Positions 7,919 to 16,666 of a stretch of 64,000 nucleotides of DNA are shown here, one piece after another (the stretch's first letter is position 1; every line of letters starts with the position of its first letter). Below the pieces are notes generated by a model. It did not search any database. It was not told the DNA's origin and saw nothing but the letters and a program-made list of their open reading frames with translations. Both the position numbers and the translations under genes were made by a program. Source of the stretch: JAEUMD01 sp050246945 (GTDB lineage Bacteria; Pseudomonadota; Alphaproteobacteria; Rhizobiales; Hyphomicrobiaceae). The stretch spans positions 1 to 64,000 of the forward strand of contig JBFWVC010000023.1 of NCBI GenBank assembly GCA_050246945.1, given 5' to 3'.

Positions 7919-10276
7919 TCAACCTGCCTGTGCCTGCATGAGAGCGGCGGCCTCCACGATCTGGCCGAACGCAAGGCCGCCGTCGTTGGCTGGCACCTGC
8001 CTCGGCAGGTAGGCACGCAGGCCTGCGGATCCGAGCTGTTCCAGCACCAATTCTGAGAGCAACCTATTCTGAAAGACCCCACCTGTCAGCCCGACCGCGT
8101 CAAAGGCGGCTTCGCTGTCATCATGTAGCCGGTCGCGAATGGCGCATGCCTGATCCACCAGCATGGCGGCCAGCGATCGGTGGAAGAGATGTGCCTTGCA
8201 CTCCGGCGATCCATTCGGGTCCGCCATGACGGCCATGAGATCTGACCAGTCGCCGCGCAGGATCCCATCACCATCCCACCTGCTTAGCAAGCGTGGGGCG
8301 ACGCCGCGCGCGCCTGATGCCCGCGTTGCGAGGGCTTCCAGGCGCAGGGCAGCCTCGCCTTCGAAACTGGTTTCGTTGATGCCCAGGACAAGGCAAGCCG
8401 CGGCGTCGAACAGCCGGCCGATGGCGGATGTCGAAGGCGCGTTGATCGCGCGCTCCCACGCCATGTGGACGAATGCGCTCTCCTTATCTGCCAGCGGCGG
8501 TGTGAATAGCAGCTGCGCGTCCCACATCGCACCGGCGGCGGACCGCCAGGGCTGGCGCGCGGCGAGGTCTCCACCAGGTGGCCGGAACGGGCGGATCGAG
8601 GCAACGCGCCGCCAGCGGCCGGGGCTGCCGAGTAGCGCCTCGCCTCCCCAGAGCGTGCCGTCTGCGCCGTACCCGACGCCGTCCCACGCGAACACCAGCC
8701 ATCGCCTTATCTGCGCATGCTCACCGGCAACAGCGGAGGCGTGCGCATGATGATGGAACACACTGATCACAGGGATCGATCGTGCGCGAGCCCATCGCGT
8801 TCCGTGATACGCGGGATGGGCATCGCATGCGATCGCAGCGGGCGAGACGCCATATAGGGACGGCAGATCCGATGCGAGCCGCTCGAACGTTGCGCGCGCC
8901 ACCGGGCTCTCCAACTCGCCGATGTGGGGCGACAGCACGGCGCGGGCCCCGAAGCCGATGCCGATTGCGCACTTCATGTGCCCCCCTGTTGCAAGGACAG
9001 GCTGTTGCAATTCACGAGGCAGATCGCATTCCAGGGGTGCGGTACCGCGGCCCAATCGGATGGCCCGCGCAGTACCGCCGACGACGTGGATTACAGGATC
9101 ATCCGCGTGACGAACGATGTGACGATCATGGTGCAAGAAGGCGTCCGCAATGTTTCCGAGCCTCGCCTCCACATCAAGCGGATCGGTCAGGACCGGCTCG
9201 CCGCTCACGTTAGCGCTTGTCGCCACCAACGGTGCACCGAAGTCCGCCGTGAGAAGCGCATGCAGGGGACTATAGGGCAGGAATACCCCGATCGTATCGA
9301 AGCCAGGCGAAATCCCTGGTGCCAGTCCGCAGCCTGGCCGCCTGGGTGCAATGACGATGGGGCGCGCGGGATCGCGCAAAGCCCGCGCGGTCACCTCATT
9401 GAGGAGGGCAGATGACCGGACGTGATCCAGCCCATCCCTACCCGCCAGCGGGAACATGACGGCAAGCGGCTTGGCAGGCCGGCGCTTGCGGCGGCGCAAG
9501 GTTCCGATGGCTTGCTCATTTGCGGCGTCGCAAATCAGGTGATACCCGCCGATCCCGCGCACGGCGACGACCTGCCCATCGCGCAGAGTCCGTACTGTTG
9601 CGGCAAGGGCGGCTTCGCTACCGCGCACAGAGAACGGCGAGGTCGCGTGCGACTTGAACGCAAGGGTCGGCCCGCAGTCTGGGCAGCTCAACGGTTCGGC
9701 ATGAAAGCGACGATCGCCCGGGTTTCCGTACTCGGCGGTGCACGCCGCACACAGACCGAATGCGGCCATGCTCGTGCGCGCGCGGTCATAGGGCAGCGCA
9801 TTGATCAGCGTATAGCGCGGTCCGCATTGCGTGCAGGTGATGAAGGGATGACGGTAGCGCCGGTTTGCGGGATCATAGAGTTCGTCAAGGCACGTTTCGC
9901 ATAGAAAGCGATCGGCAGGGAGGTGCACATCGCCGCCGTTCGAGGCGTCGCTGGATGAGATTTCAAAGCCCTCCAGTCGCAGCACCTCGCTGCCGTCGAC
10001 ACGGGCTATCGATGGCCGCGCCATCGGCGGTGCGTCCTCAATCAACAGCTTCTGGAACCTCTCCAGCGCGTCGCGCTCGCCTTGGACGTGGATCTCGACC
10101 TCTCCGCACAGATTGCGCACGCACCCCACGAGGCCGAGACTGCTGGCGAGGTTGTAGACGAAGGGCCGGAAGCCGACACCCTGCACCTGACCACGTATCA
10201 TGACGCGGCGCGCCAAGACGCTGCCGTCCCGGCTTGAAGTGGGGGCATCCTGCGTCCGGCTGGTATCTGTCGCCAT
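7919..10276 (-). CDS. hypF: Carbamoyltransferase HypF
   Basis: 785 residues from the ATG at 10276, which has GAGG about 9 bases upstream and begins 10 bases past the hypD stop. Domains in order: acylphosphatase (RGQVQGVGFRPFVYNLA), two C4-type zinc motifs (CETCLDEL...CTQCGPR and CAACTAEY...CPDCGP), a YrdC-like adenylation domain, and a Kae1-like carbamoyltransferase with HHHAHASAV. It converts carbamoyl phosphate to carbamoyl-AMP and passes the carbamoyl to HypE. The full length and all domains are present, so the cyanide-ligand pathway appears intact. Confidence 0.97.
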   Translation of the reverse strand: MATDTSRTQDAPTSSRDGSVLARRVMIRGQVQGVGFRPFVYNLASSLGLVGCVRNLCGEVEIHVQGERDALERFQKLLIEDAPPMARPSIARVDGSEVLRLEGFEISSSDASNGGDVHLPADRFLCETCLDELYDPANRRYRHPFITCTQCGPRYTLINALPYDRARTSMAAFGLCAACTAEYGNPGDRRFHAEPLSCPDCGPTLAFKSHATSPFSVRGSEAALAATVRTLRDGQVVAVRGIGGYHLICDAANEQAIGTLRRRKRRPAKPLAVMFPLAGRDGLDHVRSSALLNEVTARALRDPARPIVIAPRRPGCGLAPGISPGFDTIGVFLPYSPLHALLTADFGAPLVATSANVSGEPVLTDPLDVEARLGNIADAFLHHDRHIVRHADDPVIHVVGGTARAIRLGRGTAPLECDLPRELQQPVLATGGHMKCAIGIGFGARAVLSPHIGELESPVARATFERLASDLPSLYGVSPAAIACDAHPAYHGTRWARARSIPVISVFHHHAHASAVAGEHAQIRRWLVFAWDGVGYGADGTLWGGEALLGSPGRWRRVASIRPFRPPGGDLAARQPWRSAAGAMWDAQLLFTPPLADKESAFVHMAWERAINAPSTSAIGRLFDAAACLVLGINETSFEGEAALRLEALATRASGARGVAPRLLSRWDGDGILRGDWSDLMAVMADPNGSPECKAHLFHRSLAAMLVDQACAIRDRLHDDSEAAFDAVGLTGGVFQNRLLSELVLEQLGSAGLRAYLPRQVPANDGGLAFGQIVEAAALMQAQAG

Positions 10277-10286
10277 CGGTATTGCC

Positions 10287-11414
10287 TCAGGCACGCCGGT
10301 CAATCTCGGAAAGCGCCGCGGCTGGCTCGCGCTCCCTGACGCCGCTCGACCACCAGATCCGGCAGGCTCCCTCGTCCGATACCATGCACGGTCCGACCGG
10401 CTCGCGCGGCGTACAAGCGGCGCCATACAGGCGGCATTGGCTGGGACGGATCTTGCCCAGTACTACGCGGGCGCAGTCGCATCCGGGCGGCATCTCGCCA
10501 GCCCGTTTCCGGCTGCTGTCGACCTCGCCGGGAAACCTGTGGCGCGCATCAATGGCGCGAAATCCATCCTTGAGCTGGAAGCCCGACCTCGCGATCGTGC
10601 CGATCCCACGCCAAGTTGCATCGACGATGTCCATGGTCGTCGCGAGCAATAGGCGCGCGGTGCGGTTGCCGCCGGGGCGAACGACCTGGGCATAGGAATT
10701 GTCGAGAAACACTCTGCCTTCGATCTTCTGGCGCAGAACCGAGTAGAGGGCAGCGAGGAGGCTGTCTGCACTGAACCCGCCTATGGCGGCTGGCAAGTCG
10801 TGCCGCTCGGAAACGAACGCCCACTCCTCCGGCCCCATCACCGTCGACACGTGGCCAGGAGCGATGAGCGCATCGAATCCGGGTGTCTCGCTTTCGAGCA
10901 ACATGGCGACAGCTGGCCAGGTCAAACGGCCAGAGAGCAGAACCGAGAGGTTTTCCGGCACGCCTTCAGCAACGAGGCCGGCCACCGGGGCTATCGTCGT
11001 CTCGAAGCCGGCCGCGAAGAAGACGACCTGCGAGGCGGGATTCTCGACGGCGATACGGCGGGCTTCCTGGGGGGCCGCGACCGGTCGGATATCCGCACCA
11101 GCGGCTCGCGCTTCCTCCAGGGAACGCGGCTCCGACCTTGGTCCGTTTGCAGGGACGCGCAACATGTCTCCAAACGCGACAAGTGTCACGCCTGGGCGCA
11201 TCGCGAGGCCGATGGCCGCGTGAATATCCTCTTCGGGGCAAACACAAACTGGACAACCCGGCCCGGCGATCAGGTCGATGTTATCAGGCAGTGCCCGGCG
11301 CAAGCCCGCCATCGATATGGTCCGCTCATGCCCCCCGCACACGTTCATGACGCGGACCTTGCCGGGCAGCGGCAGTCGCCGGATCTCGTCGAGCCATGCG
11401 CGTGCGGTTCTCAT
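10287..11414 (-). CDS. hypD: Hydrogenase Fe(CN)2CO assembly protein HypD
   Basis: 375 residues. HypD carries a [4Fe-4S] cluster and is the scaffold, with HypC, on which the Fe(CN)2CO group is built. Visible landmarks: the N-terminal NVCGGHERT, the GPGCPVCVCPEEDI cysteine motif, FAAGFETT, and the C-terminal cysteines in PPGCDCARVVLGKIRPSQC and the tail (CTPREPVGPCMVSDEGAC). Its start overlaps the hypB stop by 4 bp. The length is normal for the family, and no defect is seen. Confidence 0.97.
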   Translation of the reverse strand: MRTARAWLDEIRRLPLPGKVRVMNVCGGHERTISMAGLRRALPDNIDLIAGPGCPVCVCPEEDIHAAIGLAMRPGVTLVAFGDMLRVPANGPRSEPRSLEEARAAGADIRPVAAPQEARRIAVENPASQVVFFAAGFETTIAPVAGLVAEGVPENLSVLLSGRLTWPAVAMLLESETPGFDALIAPGHVSTVMGPEEWAFVSERHDLPAAIGGFSADSLLAALYSVLRQKIEGRVFLDNSYAQVVRPGGNRTARLLLATTMDIVDATWRGIGTIARSGFQLKDGFRAIDARHRFPGEVDSSRKRAGEMPPGCDCARVVLGKIRPSQCRLYGAACTPREPVGPCMVSDEGACRIWWSSGVREREPAAALSEIDRRA

Positions 11415-12223
11415 GCGTGTGCTTCGCTACCAAATGTGCGGCTGTCGCGCGCGATGCGTGGGCGCTGCACGAGGCCCATCTTGCGTGCTGCCATCTTGTC
11501 GTCCAGCCAGGCAATCCAATCGGCGAGCAAGTCTTCACGGCGCGCCGACACCTGCAAGACGGGCGCAGCATTGGCAAGGTTGCGGATGTGTGTTTGCGCG
11601 CGCGCAGCGTCGAAATCGTCGATTGCGCCGATGAGATCGGTCTTGCTCAAGAGCACCAGATCGGCACTGCGAAACATCACCGGATACTTGGCCGGCTTGT
11701 CGTCGCCTTCTGTCACCGAGAGCAGCGCCACGTTCAGGTGATGTCCCAGATCGAAACTCGCAGGACAGACGAGATTGCCGACATTCTCGATGAACAGGAT
11801 GTCGATGGCGGAAAGGTCGAGTTGGTGCAAAGCGTCGTGCACCATGTGTGCGTCGAGATGGCAGGCCTGCCCGGTGGTGATCTGGACTGCGGGGATGCCT
11901 TGCCTGCGGATCCGCTCGGCATCGTTTTCCGTGGCCAGGTCACCCTCGATCACGGCGATGCGGTGGCGCTTGGCGATGGTGCGGATGGTTGCCTCCAGGA
12001 GGCTGGTCTTGCCCGAGCCGGGTGACGACATCAAATTGACGGCAAGGATGCCGTGTCGTTCCAGATGCCGGCGGTTGTGGCGTGCGGCGTGATCGTTCTC
12101 GGCCAGGAGGTTTGTCAGCACCTCGACACTGACGCGGCCGTCAGAGGCGCGGGCGTGTTTGCCGTTCGCTTCGACCATATGCTGGTTGCCGTGTGTTATG
12201 GTGCATCCGCAGGTGTCGCACAT
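11411..12223 (-). CDS. hypB: Nickel-insertion GTPase HypB
   Basis: 270 residues. The N-terminus MCDTCGC is the high-affinity CxxCGC nickel motif. It is followed by a linker with only scattered histidines and no poly-His nickel-storage stretch. The SIMIBI GTPase core has a P-loop (SSPGSGKTS), a DLATENDAERI switch, the metal-site segment FIENVGNLVCPASFDLG and the base-recognition SKTD. HypB works with HypA to insert nickel into the large-subunit precursor. It overlaps hypA by 28 bp and hypD by 4 bp. The missing His-rich tract implies nickel delivery rather than storage. Confidence 0.97.
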   Translation of the reverse strand: MCDTCGCTITHGNQHMVEANGKHARASDGRVSVEVLTNLLAENDHAARHNRRHLERHGILAVNLMSSPGSGKTSLLEATIRTIAKRHRIAVIEGDLATENDAERIRRQGIPAVQITTGQACHLDAHMVHDALHQLDLSAIDILFIENVGNLVCPASFDLGHHLNVALLSVTEGDDKPAKYPVMFRSADLVLLSKTDLIGAIDDFDAARAQTHIRNLANAAPVLQVSARREDLLADWIAWLDDKMAARKMGLVQRPRIARDSRTFGSEAHA

Positions 12224-12588
12224 GGCACGTCATGCTCCTCGTGGATTCGGGAAAGCTCGACCCGGCTGAGCACCAGTTCGTCTCCCGTGATGATCTGGAC
12301 TTGCCAGGCTCCGCAGGCTCCGCACACGATCTTGTTGGGGGCAGCGCGGGTCTCCGCCCCGCATTTTGAACAGTGGACCTCGATCGTACTCGTCGCAATT
12401 GTCAGCTGAGCTTCGTGTGCCGGCGACCCGGCTCGCGCCACGGCGAACGCTCGTTCCAGAAGCGGCGGTTCCACGCCCGACAATGGTCCGACGAGGACCG
12501 ATACGACTTCGATTTTCCGTGCCCTGTTTTCTGCGGCCACTCGACAGGCCTCCCTGACGAGACTTTGCGCAATCGCAAGCTCATGCAT
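12196..12588 (-). CDS. hypA: Hydrogenase nickel chaperone HypA
   Basis: 130 residues beginning MHELAIAQ; the N-terminal Met-His-Glu is the nickel-binding end in this family and fixes the start at 12588. The zinc site is CSKCG ... CGACG near residues 73-93. HypA brings nickel to the hydrogenase large subunit with HypB. The start codon lies inside the 3' end of hypC (8-bp overlap) and its own 3' end overlaps hypB, so the operon is tightly coupled. Confidence 0.97.
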   Translation of the reverse strand: MHELAIAQSLVREACRVAAENRARKIEVVSVLVGPLSGVEPPLLERAFAVARAGSPAHEAQLTIATSTIEVHCSKCGAETRAAPNKIVCGACGAWQVQIITGDELVLSRVELSRIHEEHDVPCATPADAP

Positions 12589-12847
12589 CCCCGCCAAGCT
12601 CCTCAACGTGCACCTGAGGTGCCTGTGAAGCTTCCAGCACCTCGTCAAGAAGGTCCCAGGCGGTACGCGCCTCGTGCTCGGAAACCTTCTGGATCGCGTA
12701 GCCGACATGGATCAGCACCATGTCGCCCGGGGAAACGGACTCGTGCTGCAACAGGAACAGGCTCACTGTCCGCTCGATGCCTTTGGCCTCGCAGCGGGCA
12801 TTGAACCCATCAATTTCAAGGACACGCATCGGGATGGCAAGGCACAT
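12581..12847 (-). CDS. hypC: Hydrogenase assembly chaperone HypC
   Basis: 88 residues starting MCLAIPMRV; Cys2 is the residue that binds the iron cofactor or the large-subunit precursor. The OB-fold and the conserved GDMVLIHVGYAIQKVSEHEA segment are complete. It is the first gene of hypCABDFE, with an AGAGGAGC ribosome site before the ATG. It is divergent from the Crp/Fnr-type gene at 12982, so about 130 bp hold both promoters. A paralogue (HupF type) is not seen elsewhere in the window. Confidence 0.96.
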   Translation of the reverse strand: MCLAIPMRVLEIDGFNARCEAKGIERTVSLFLLQHESVSPGDMVLIHVGYAIQKVSEHEARTAWDLLDEVLEASQAPQVHVEELGGDA

Positions 12848-12981
12848 GCATCATGCTCCTCTGCCCAAGCTTGCGCTAGCGGAGTTGCGTCAAGTTTGTG
12901 TAGCATAGGGTGGATTGAAAACCGCGACACTGATTTCGATTAAGCCGTCCCACGCCGACCTTGGTCCCGCTGACCATCCAA

Positions 12982-13833
12982 ATGCAAAAATTTGATCGCA
13001 ACACGAAGAATTCCCGGATCATTGCCGGAACCAGCCGGCCGGGCAAGGGCGGCGACTTGGCCGCGGTGACGCCACTGCTGTTCCGCAAGCTTTCCATATT
13101 CGCCCAGATCAAGCAGGAGCATATCGACCAACTGCGCGCGATCGAGCATAGCCACGGAACCCTTCCTGCGGGCGCCGACCTCATCCGCGGTGGCCAGCAG
13201 TACAACGCGATCATGCTGCTCAACGAGGGATGGGCGGCGCGCTATCTGGTTCGGGGCAACGGGCGCCGGCAAGTTGCAAACTTCATACTTCCGGGCGACT
13301 TCATGTGCCTCAATGCGATCGTGATGGATCACTCCGACTACGACATAACGGCGGTCACGCCCATCTCGTATTCCCAGTTCCGGGTGGAGGACATCATAGG
13401 CCTCATCGAGAGGCAGCCGGTCTTGTGCGCGGCCATCCTGTGGTGCACCTCTCGCGAGGAAGCAATCCTGCTGGAGCACTTGGTAAGTCTTGGGCGCCGC
13501 ACCGCTTTTGAACGCGTCGCTCATCTTCTCATCGAGTTGTGGCGCCGGCTGCAAATCCTGGGGCAGACCGATGGTGAAAGCTTCGAAATGCCGCTTACGC
13601 AGGAACTGATTGGAGACTGCGTCGGACTGACCAGCGTGCACGTCAATCGCATGATGCGCATGATGCAGGCCAAGAATCTCATTGCCTGCGAATACCGGCC
13701 GGTCCAGCGCTGTCGCATCACCAATCTTCGCGGCCTGGAGGAAGCGGCCGGATTCGAGGACGGCTATCTGCACTTCACGAAAATGCCGCAACGCTCCCGA
13801 CAGGCATTGCGCCGGCTCGATCGTGCGGAGTGA
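12982..13833 (+). CDS. Crp/Fnr-family transcriptional regulator
   Basis: About 283 residues from the ATG at 12982; a TTG at 12961 is an alternative. The N-terminal cyclic-nucleotide-binding-type beta-roll includes LIRGGQQYNAIMLLNEGWAARY and FILPGDFM. The C-terminal Crp-type helix-turn-helix is LTQELIGDCVGLTSVHVNRMMRM. There is no N-terminal cysteine cluster, so it is not a classical oxygen-sensing Fnr, and the ligand is unknown. It sits between the divergent hyp operon and the hydrogenase structural genes and is the obvious candidate regulator of the locus. Control of these genes is inferred from position only; I found no convincing TTGAT-N4-ATCAA box. Confidence 0.9.
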   Translation: MQKFDRNTKNSRIIAGTSRPGKGGDLAAVTPLLFRKLSIFAQIKQEHIDQLRAIEHSHGTLPAGADLIRGGQQYNAIMLLNEGWAARYLVRGNGRRQVANFILPGDFMCLNAIVMDHSDYDITAVTPISYSQFRVEDIIGLIERQPVLCAAILWCTSREEAILLEHLVSLGRRTAFERVAHLLIELWRRLQILGQTDGESFEMPLTQELIGDCVGLTSVHVNRMMRMMQAKNLIACEYRPVQRCRITNLRGLEEAAGFEDGYLHFTKMPQRSRQALRRLDRAE

Positions 13834-13957
13834 CCTTGGAGCGCTGTGGTGCGCCGTTTCGAGGTCCACTTGCGGCGCCGAACTGATCCAGATTAGTGCG
13901 GCTCCCAGCGGATACCCGTAGGCTCTTGCGAAAAATTGCATCGGCCAGGGAGCGACC

Positions 13958-14446
13958 ATGTCGCGAGATGTTGCAATCCTCGTGCTCGGACTTGGCAACT
14001 CGCTACTGAGCGATGACGGCGTCGGCGTGCACGTCATCGCCGCGCTTCATGTCGTGCTTGGCAAGCGCCCCGGCATATCGCTTTGCGATGGCGGAACGCT
14101 CGGCCTGTCGCTGCTCCCCGATGTCGAGGCGGCCAAGTCCCTCATTCTTGTCGATGCCGGCGAACTGAAGAGTGCTGCTGGAGATATCCGCTGCTTCGAA
14201 GGTGAGGCGATGGACCGGCGGCTCGTCGGCAAAAAGCGCACCGCTCATGAAGTCGCTGCCGCGGATCTGCTGGATGCCGCCGCGCTCACGACAGGACGCC
14301 CCGCCAATCGCGTCCTCATCGCCGTGCAACCGGCTTCGACGGACTGGGGCCTCGAGCCCACGCCATCGGTTCGCGCCGCTGTGCCAGAAGTCTGCCGAAC
14401 CGTCCTCAGCTATATCGAAAGGTGGTCGCCAGATGCGCTCGCATGA
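13958..14446 (+). CDS. hupD: Hydrogenase maturation endopeptidase HupD/HyaD family
   Basis: 162 residues of the HycI/HupD protease family. It clips the C-terminal extension of the large subunit after nickel insertion. Landmarks: ILVLGLGNSLLSDDGVGVHV at the N-terminus with a nickel-sensing Glu/Asp position, LLPDVEAAKSLILVDAGE in the middle, and the catalytic-region HEVAAADLL. It matches the large subunit at 16667, which still carries a DPCIACAVH cleavage site plus a 15-residue tail. It is the first gene of the plus-strand structural operon, and its 3' end overlaps the next gene by 14 bp. Confidence 0.95.
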   Translation: MSRDVAILVLGLGNSLLSDDGVGVHVIAALHVVLGKRPGISLCDGGTLGLSLLPDVEAAKSLILVDAGELKSAAGDIRCFEGEAMDRRLVGKKRTAHEVAAADLLDAAALTTGRPANRVLIAVQPASTDWGLEPTPSVRAAVPEVCRTVLSYIERWSPDALA

Positions 14447-14882
14447 CGCTTCCGATTGCTGTGCTGCGGAAGCGACCGGTCTGGCCGAGGCGTTGATTTT
14501 CGAAATTGCCGACCGGCTCCAGGAGTTCGCGACCACCGGCAAGGACGCAGCGATCGATCTGCGCGGGCTGCCGATGACCGAAGCGGATCGCGAGGCGCTT
14601 GCGACACGTCTCGGTCGGGGAGAAGTGCAGGCCGTCGTCGAAGTGGCCGGGCGCTCGGAGGTCTGGGAGACCGCCTATAGTGGTGTCTGGTGGGTCCGCC
14701 ACCTTGGCGCGGACGGGCAGGTCGCGGCTGAGGAAATTGCAATCACACGCGTTCCGGCGTTCCTTGCCAGCCATCCGGAAGATGTGCGCGCGGCCGCACA
14801 GGTTCTGAGGTCCGAATGTCTCGAGCCGTCGCCGAGACCTGAACGAGACGATTCCGAACAGGGAGAAGGCACTCATGCGTGA
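14433..14882 (+). CDS. HupH/HyaF-like hydrogenase accessory protein (short form)
   Basis: 149 residues with an AAAGGTGG ribosome site before the ATG and a start nested in the 3' end of hupD. The core VVEVAGRSEVWETAYSGVWWVRH and the EIAITRVPAFLASHPEDV segment match the C-terminal domain of HupH/HyaF proteins. Those have been linked to protection or maturation of the small-subunit Fe-S clusters. Usual HupH proteins are near 280 residues; here only the single C-terminal-type module is present. It is followed directly by the small-subunit gene (8-bp overlap). The assignment rests on the motif and the context. Confidence 0.82.
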   Translation: MRSHDASDCCAAEATGLAEALIFEIADRLQEFATTGKDAAIDLRGLPMTEADREALATRLGRGEVQAVVEVAGRSEVWETAYSGVWWVRHLGADGQVAAEEIAITRVPAFLASHPEDVRAAAQVLRSECLEPSPRPERDDSEQGEGTHA

Positions 14883-15945
14883 GAAAGCCACGCTTGGCCA
14901 AACGCTCCAGCAACGTGGCGTTTCGCGACGCGCATTCCTGAAGTACGCCAGCTATGTCGCCACATTGATGGCGCTTCCGCCGGGTGCAAGCCGCGTGATT
15001 GCCGAGGAGATGGCGAAGGCGCGCCGCCAATCGGTGATCTGGCTCTCTTTCCAGGAGTGCACCGGATGTACGGAGTCAATCACGCGCTCCATGAGCCCAA
15101 CCCTGGAAGACCTGATCTTCGACTTCATCTCGCTCGACTACCACCATACCCTGCAAGCGGCTTCCGGTGTCGCTGCCGAGCATGCCCGCGAGACGGCGAT
15201 GAAAGAGAACAAAGGCAAGTATATCGTCGTCGTGGATGGATCGGTCCCGATGAACGACGGCGGCGTCTATTCGACGATCGCGGGCATCACGAATCTCGAT
15301 ATGCTCAAGGAAACGACGAAGGATTGCTTTGCTGTCGTTTCCGTCGGCACCTGTGCCGCATTCGGCGGTATTCCACACGCCAACCCGAACCCGACTGGCG
15401 CCGTTGCGATCTCCGAGATCATCAAGGACAAGCCCGTCATCAATATTCCAGGGTGTCCCCCGATCCCAGAAGCGATGACAGGCACACTGGCTTACCTTCT
15501 TTCGTTCGGCAAGCTGCCCGAACTCGATGACAGGGGGCGTCCAGTGGCGTTCTTCGGCGAGACTATCCACGACCGGTGCTACCGGCGCCCGTTCTATGAG
15601 CGGGGCATGTTTGCCGACAGCTTCGATGACGAAGGCGCACGCAAGGGTTGGTGCCTCTACAAGGTCGGTTGCAAAGGGCCAATTGCGTACAACGCATGCG
15701 CCACCCTGAAGTGGAATGGCGGCATCTCCTTCCCGATCCAGTCCGGACATGGCTGCCTGGGTTGCTCGGAACCCGACTTCTGGGACAAGGGCGGCTTCTA
15801 CAAACCTTTGGCGGCGGCAACGGCTGGCCTCACGCTGGGCGTTGGCGTCGCTGCAGGCGCCGGTCTCGCCGCAGGTGCTGCGGCGGCCGAACTCGTTCGC
15901 CGCAAGAAGGCGGCCGCTGCGAGCGCCGGAAAAAAGGAGGACTAG
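14875..15945 (+). CDS. [NiFe]-hydrogenase small subunit (Isp-type, HynS-like)
   Basis: 356 residues. A Tat signal (SRRAFLKYASYVATLMAL) directs the folded dimer to the periplasm. Fe-S ligands are in ECTGCTES (proximal), GTCAAFGG, NIPGCPP, HDRCYRRPFYERG (distal), CLYKVGCKGP, NACATLKWN and SGHGCLGCSEPDFWDKG (medial). The C-terminus holds a Gly/Ala-rich membrane helix (about residues 305-335) and a basic tail, so the enzyme is membrane attached. It is followed 4 bases later by an Isp1-type cytochrome b. The ECTGCTES form and the Isp neighbours point to a group 1e-like enzyme rather than the HupSLC type of nodule bacteria; a tree would settle this. Confidence 0.95.
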   Translation: MREKATLGQTLQQRGVSRRAFLKYASYVATLMALPPGASRVIAEEMAKARRQSVIWLSFQECTGCTESITRSMSPTLEDLIFDFISLDYHHTLQAASGVAAEHARETAMKENKGKYIVVVDGSVPMNDGGVYSTIAGITNLDMLKETTKDCFAVVSVGTCAAFGGIPHANPNPTGAVAISEIIKDKPVINIPGCPPIPEAMTGTLAYLLSFGKLPELDDRGRPVAFFGETIHDRCYRRPFYERGMFADSFDDEGARKGWCLYKVGCKGPIAYNACATLKWNGGISFPIQSGHGCLGCSEPDFWDKGGFYKPLAAATAGLTLGVGVAAGAGLAAGAAAAELVRRKKAAAASAGKKED

Positions 15946-15949
15946 CGGG

Positions 15950-16609
15950 ATGGAGCTTCTCGATTTCGCGCGCGGTCCGGCGCTTCAATTCGGACTTTAC
16001 GTATTTGCTTTCGGTATCGCGTTCCGCCTCGCCGCACTGCTGCTACTGCCACGCGTCAAAGATCTGTCGAAAGCGCGGGCCGACACACCCGGTCTCATAC
16101 TGGCGTCGGGCCGGGAGATCGTGCGGCGCATGTGGCCGCAGCCGGTTTATGCCGAGGCGACACGATTTACGACGATCAATGGCTACATCTTCCATCTGGG
16201 ACTCGCCATCATCGTGTTCGGCGGCACGCCTCATATCCTGTTCCTGAAGGGGCTGTTGGGGATCTCGTGGCCGGGACTGCCGAGCAACATCATCAACGGT
16301 GTTGCCGTTATCACATTCCTGTCGCTGATCGCCGCCCTCGTGCACCGCCTGCAAAGTCCGATCCTGAGAGCCATCTCGACGGCGAATGACTACGTCACGT
16401 GGCTCGTGACGATGCTGCCGGTGGCAACCGGACTGCTGGCGATCAGCCACCTGGGCTGGCGCTATGAAACGCTGCTCGCCGTGCACATCCTTTCGATCGT
16501 GGTCTTCCTCGTATGGTTCCCGTTCGGCAAGCTGATGCACGCTTTCGTGATTTTCCTTTCACGGGGGGCGACCGGGGCGCATCTCGCGCATCGCGGTGCG
16601 CAGCTGTGA
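15950..16609 (+). CDS. Isp1-type membrane cytochrome b subunit (NarI-like)
   Basis: 219 residues with a strong AAAAAGGAGG ribosome site. Five hydrophobic segments are visible: about residues 12-34, 75-97, 107-130, 145-165 and 176-197. Histidines sit in membrane-edge positions (for example IFHLGLAI, ISHLGWRYE, VHILSIVV, LMHAFVIF), as expected of a di-heme NarI/DsrM-like quinone-reactive cytochrome. It lies between the hydrogenase small and large subunit genes. In Thiocapsa and Allochromatium the Isp1 cytochrome lies between hynS and hynL. It would take electrons from the small subunit to the quinone pool or to the Isp2-like protein. Confidence 0.88.
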   Translation: MELLDFARGPALQFGLYVFAFGIAFRLAALLLLPRVKDLSKARADTPGLILASGREIVRRMWPQPVYAEATRFTTINGYIFHLGLAIIVFGGTPHILFLKGLLGISWPGLPSNIINGVAVITFLSLIAALVHRLQSPILRAISTANDYVTWLVTMLPVATGLLAISHLGWRYETLLAVHILSIVVFLVWFPFGKLMHAFVIFLSRGATGAHLAHRGAQL

Positions 16610-16666
16610 TCGCCGACACGCGAACAAAGATGAAAGCAACGGACGCCCAGATTCGGAACCAGAGCC

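Noticed and set aside
12848..12981. Fnr/FixK box (TTGAT-N4-ATCAA) in the hydrogenase control region
   Set aside because: Only partial matches such as TTGCGTCAA were seen, too short and wrongly spaced.
13834..13957. Sigma-54 promoter before hupD
   Set aside because: No GG-N10-GC pair with the proper flanks. The TTGC strings near 13926 lack the upstream GG element.
12940..14037. 365-codon minus-strand frame opposite the Crp/Fnr regulator
   Set aside because: The plus-strand gene shows the cNMP and helix-turn-helix motifs; the antisense frame shows none.
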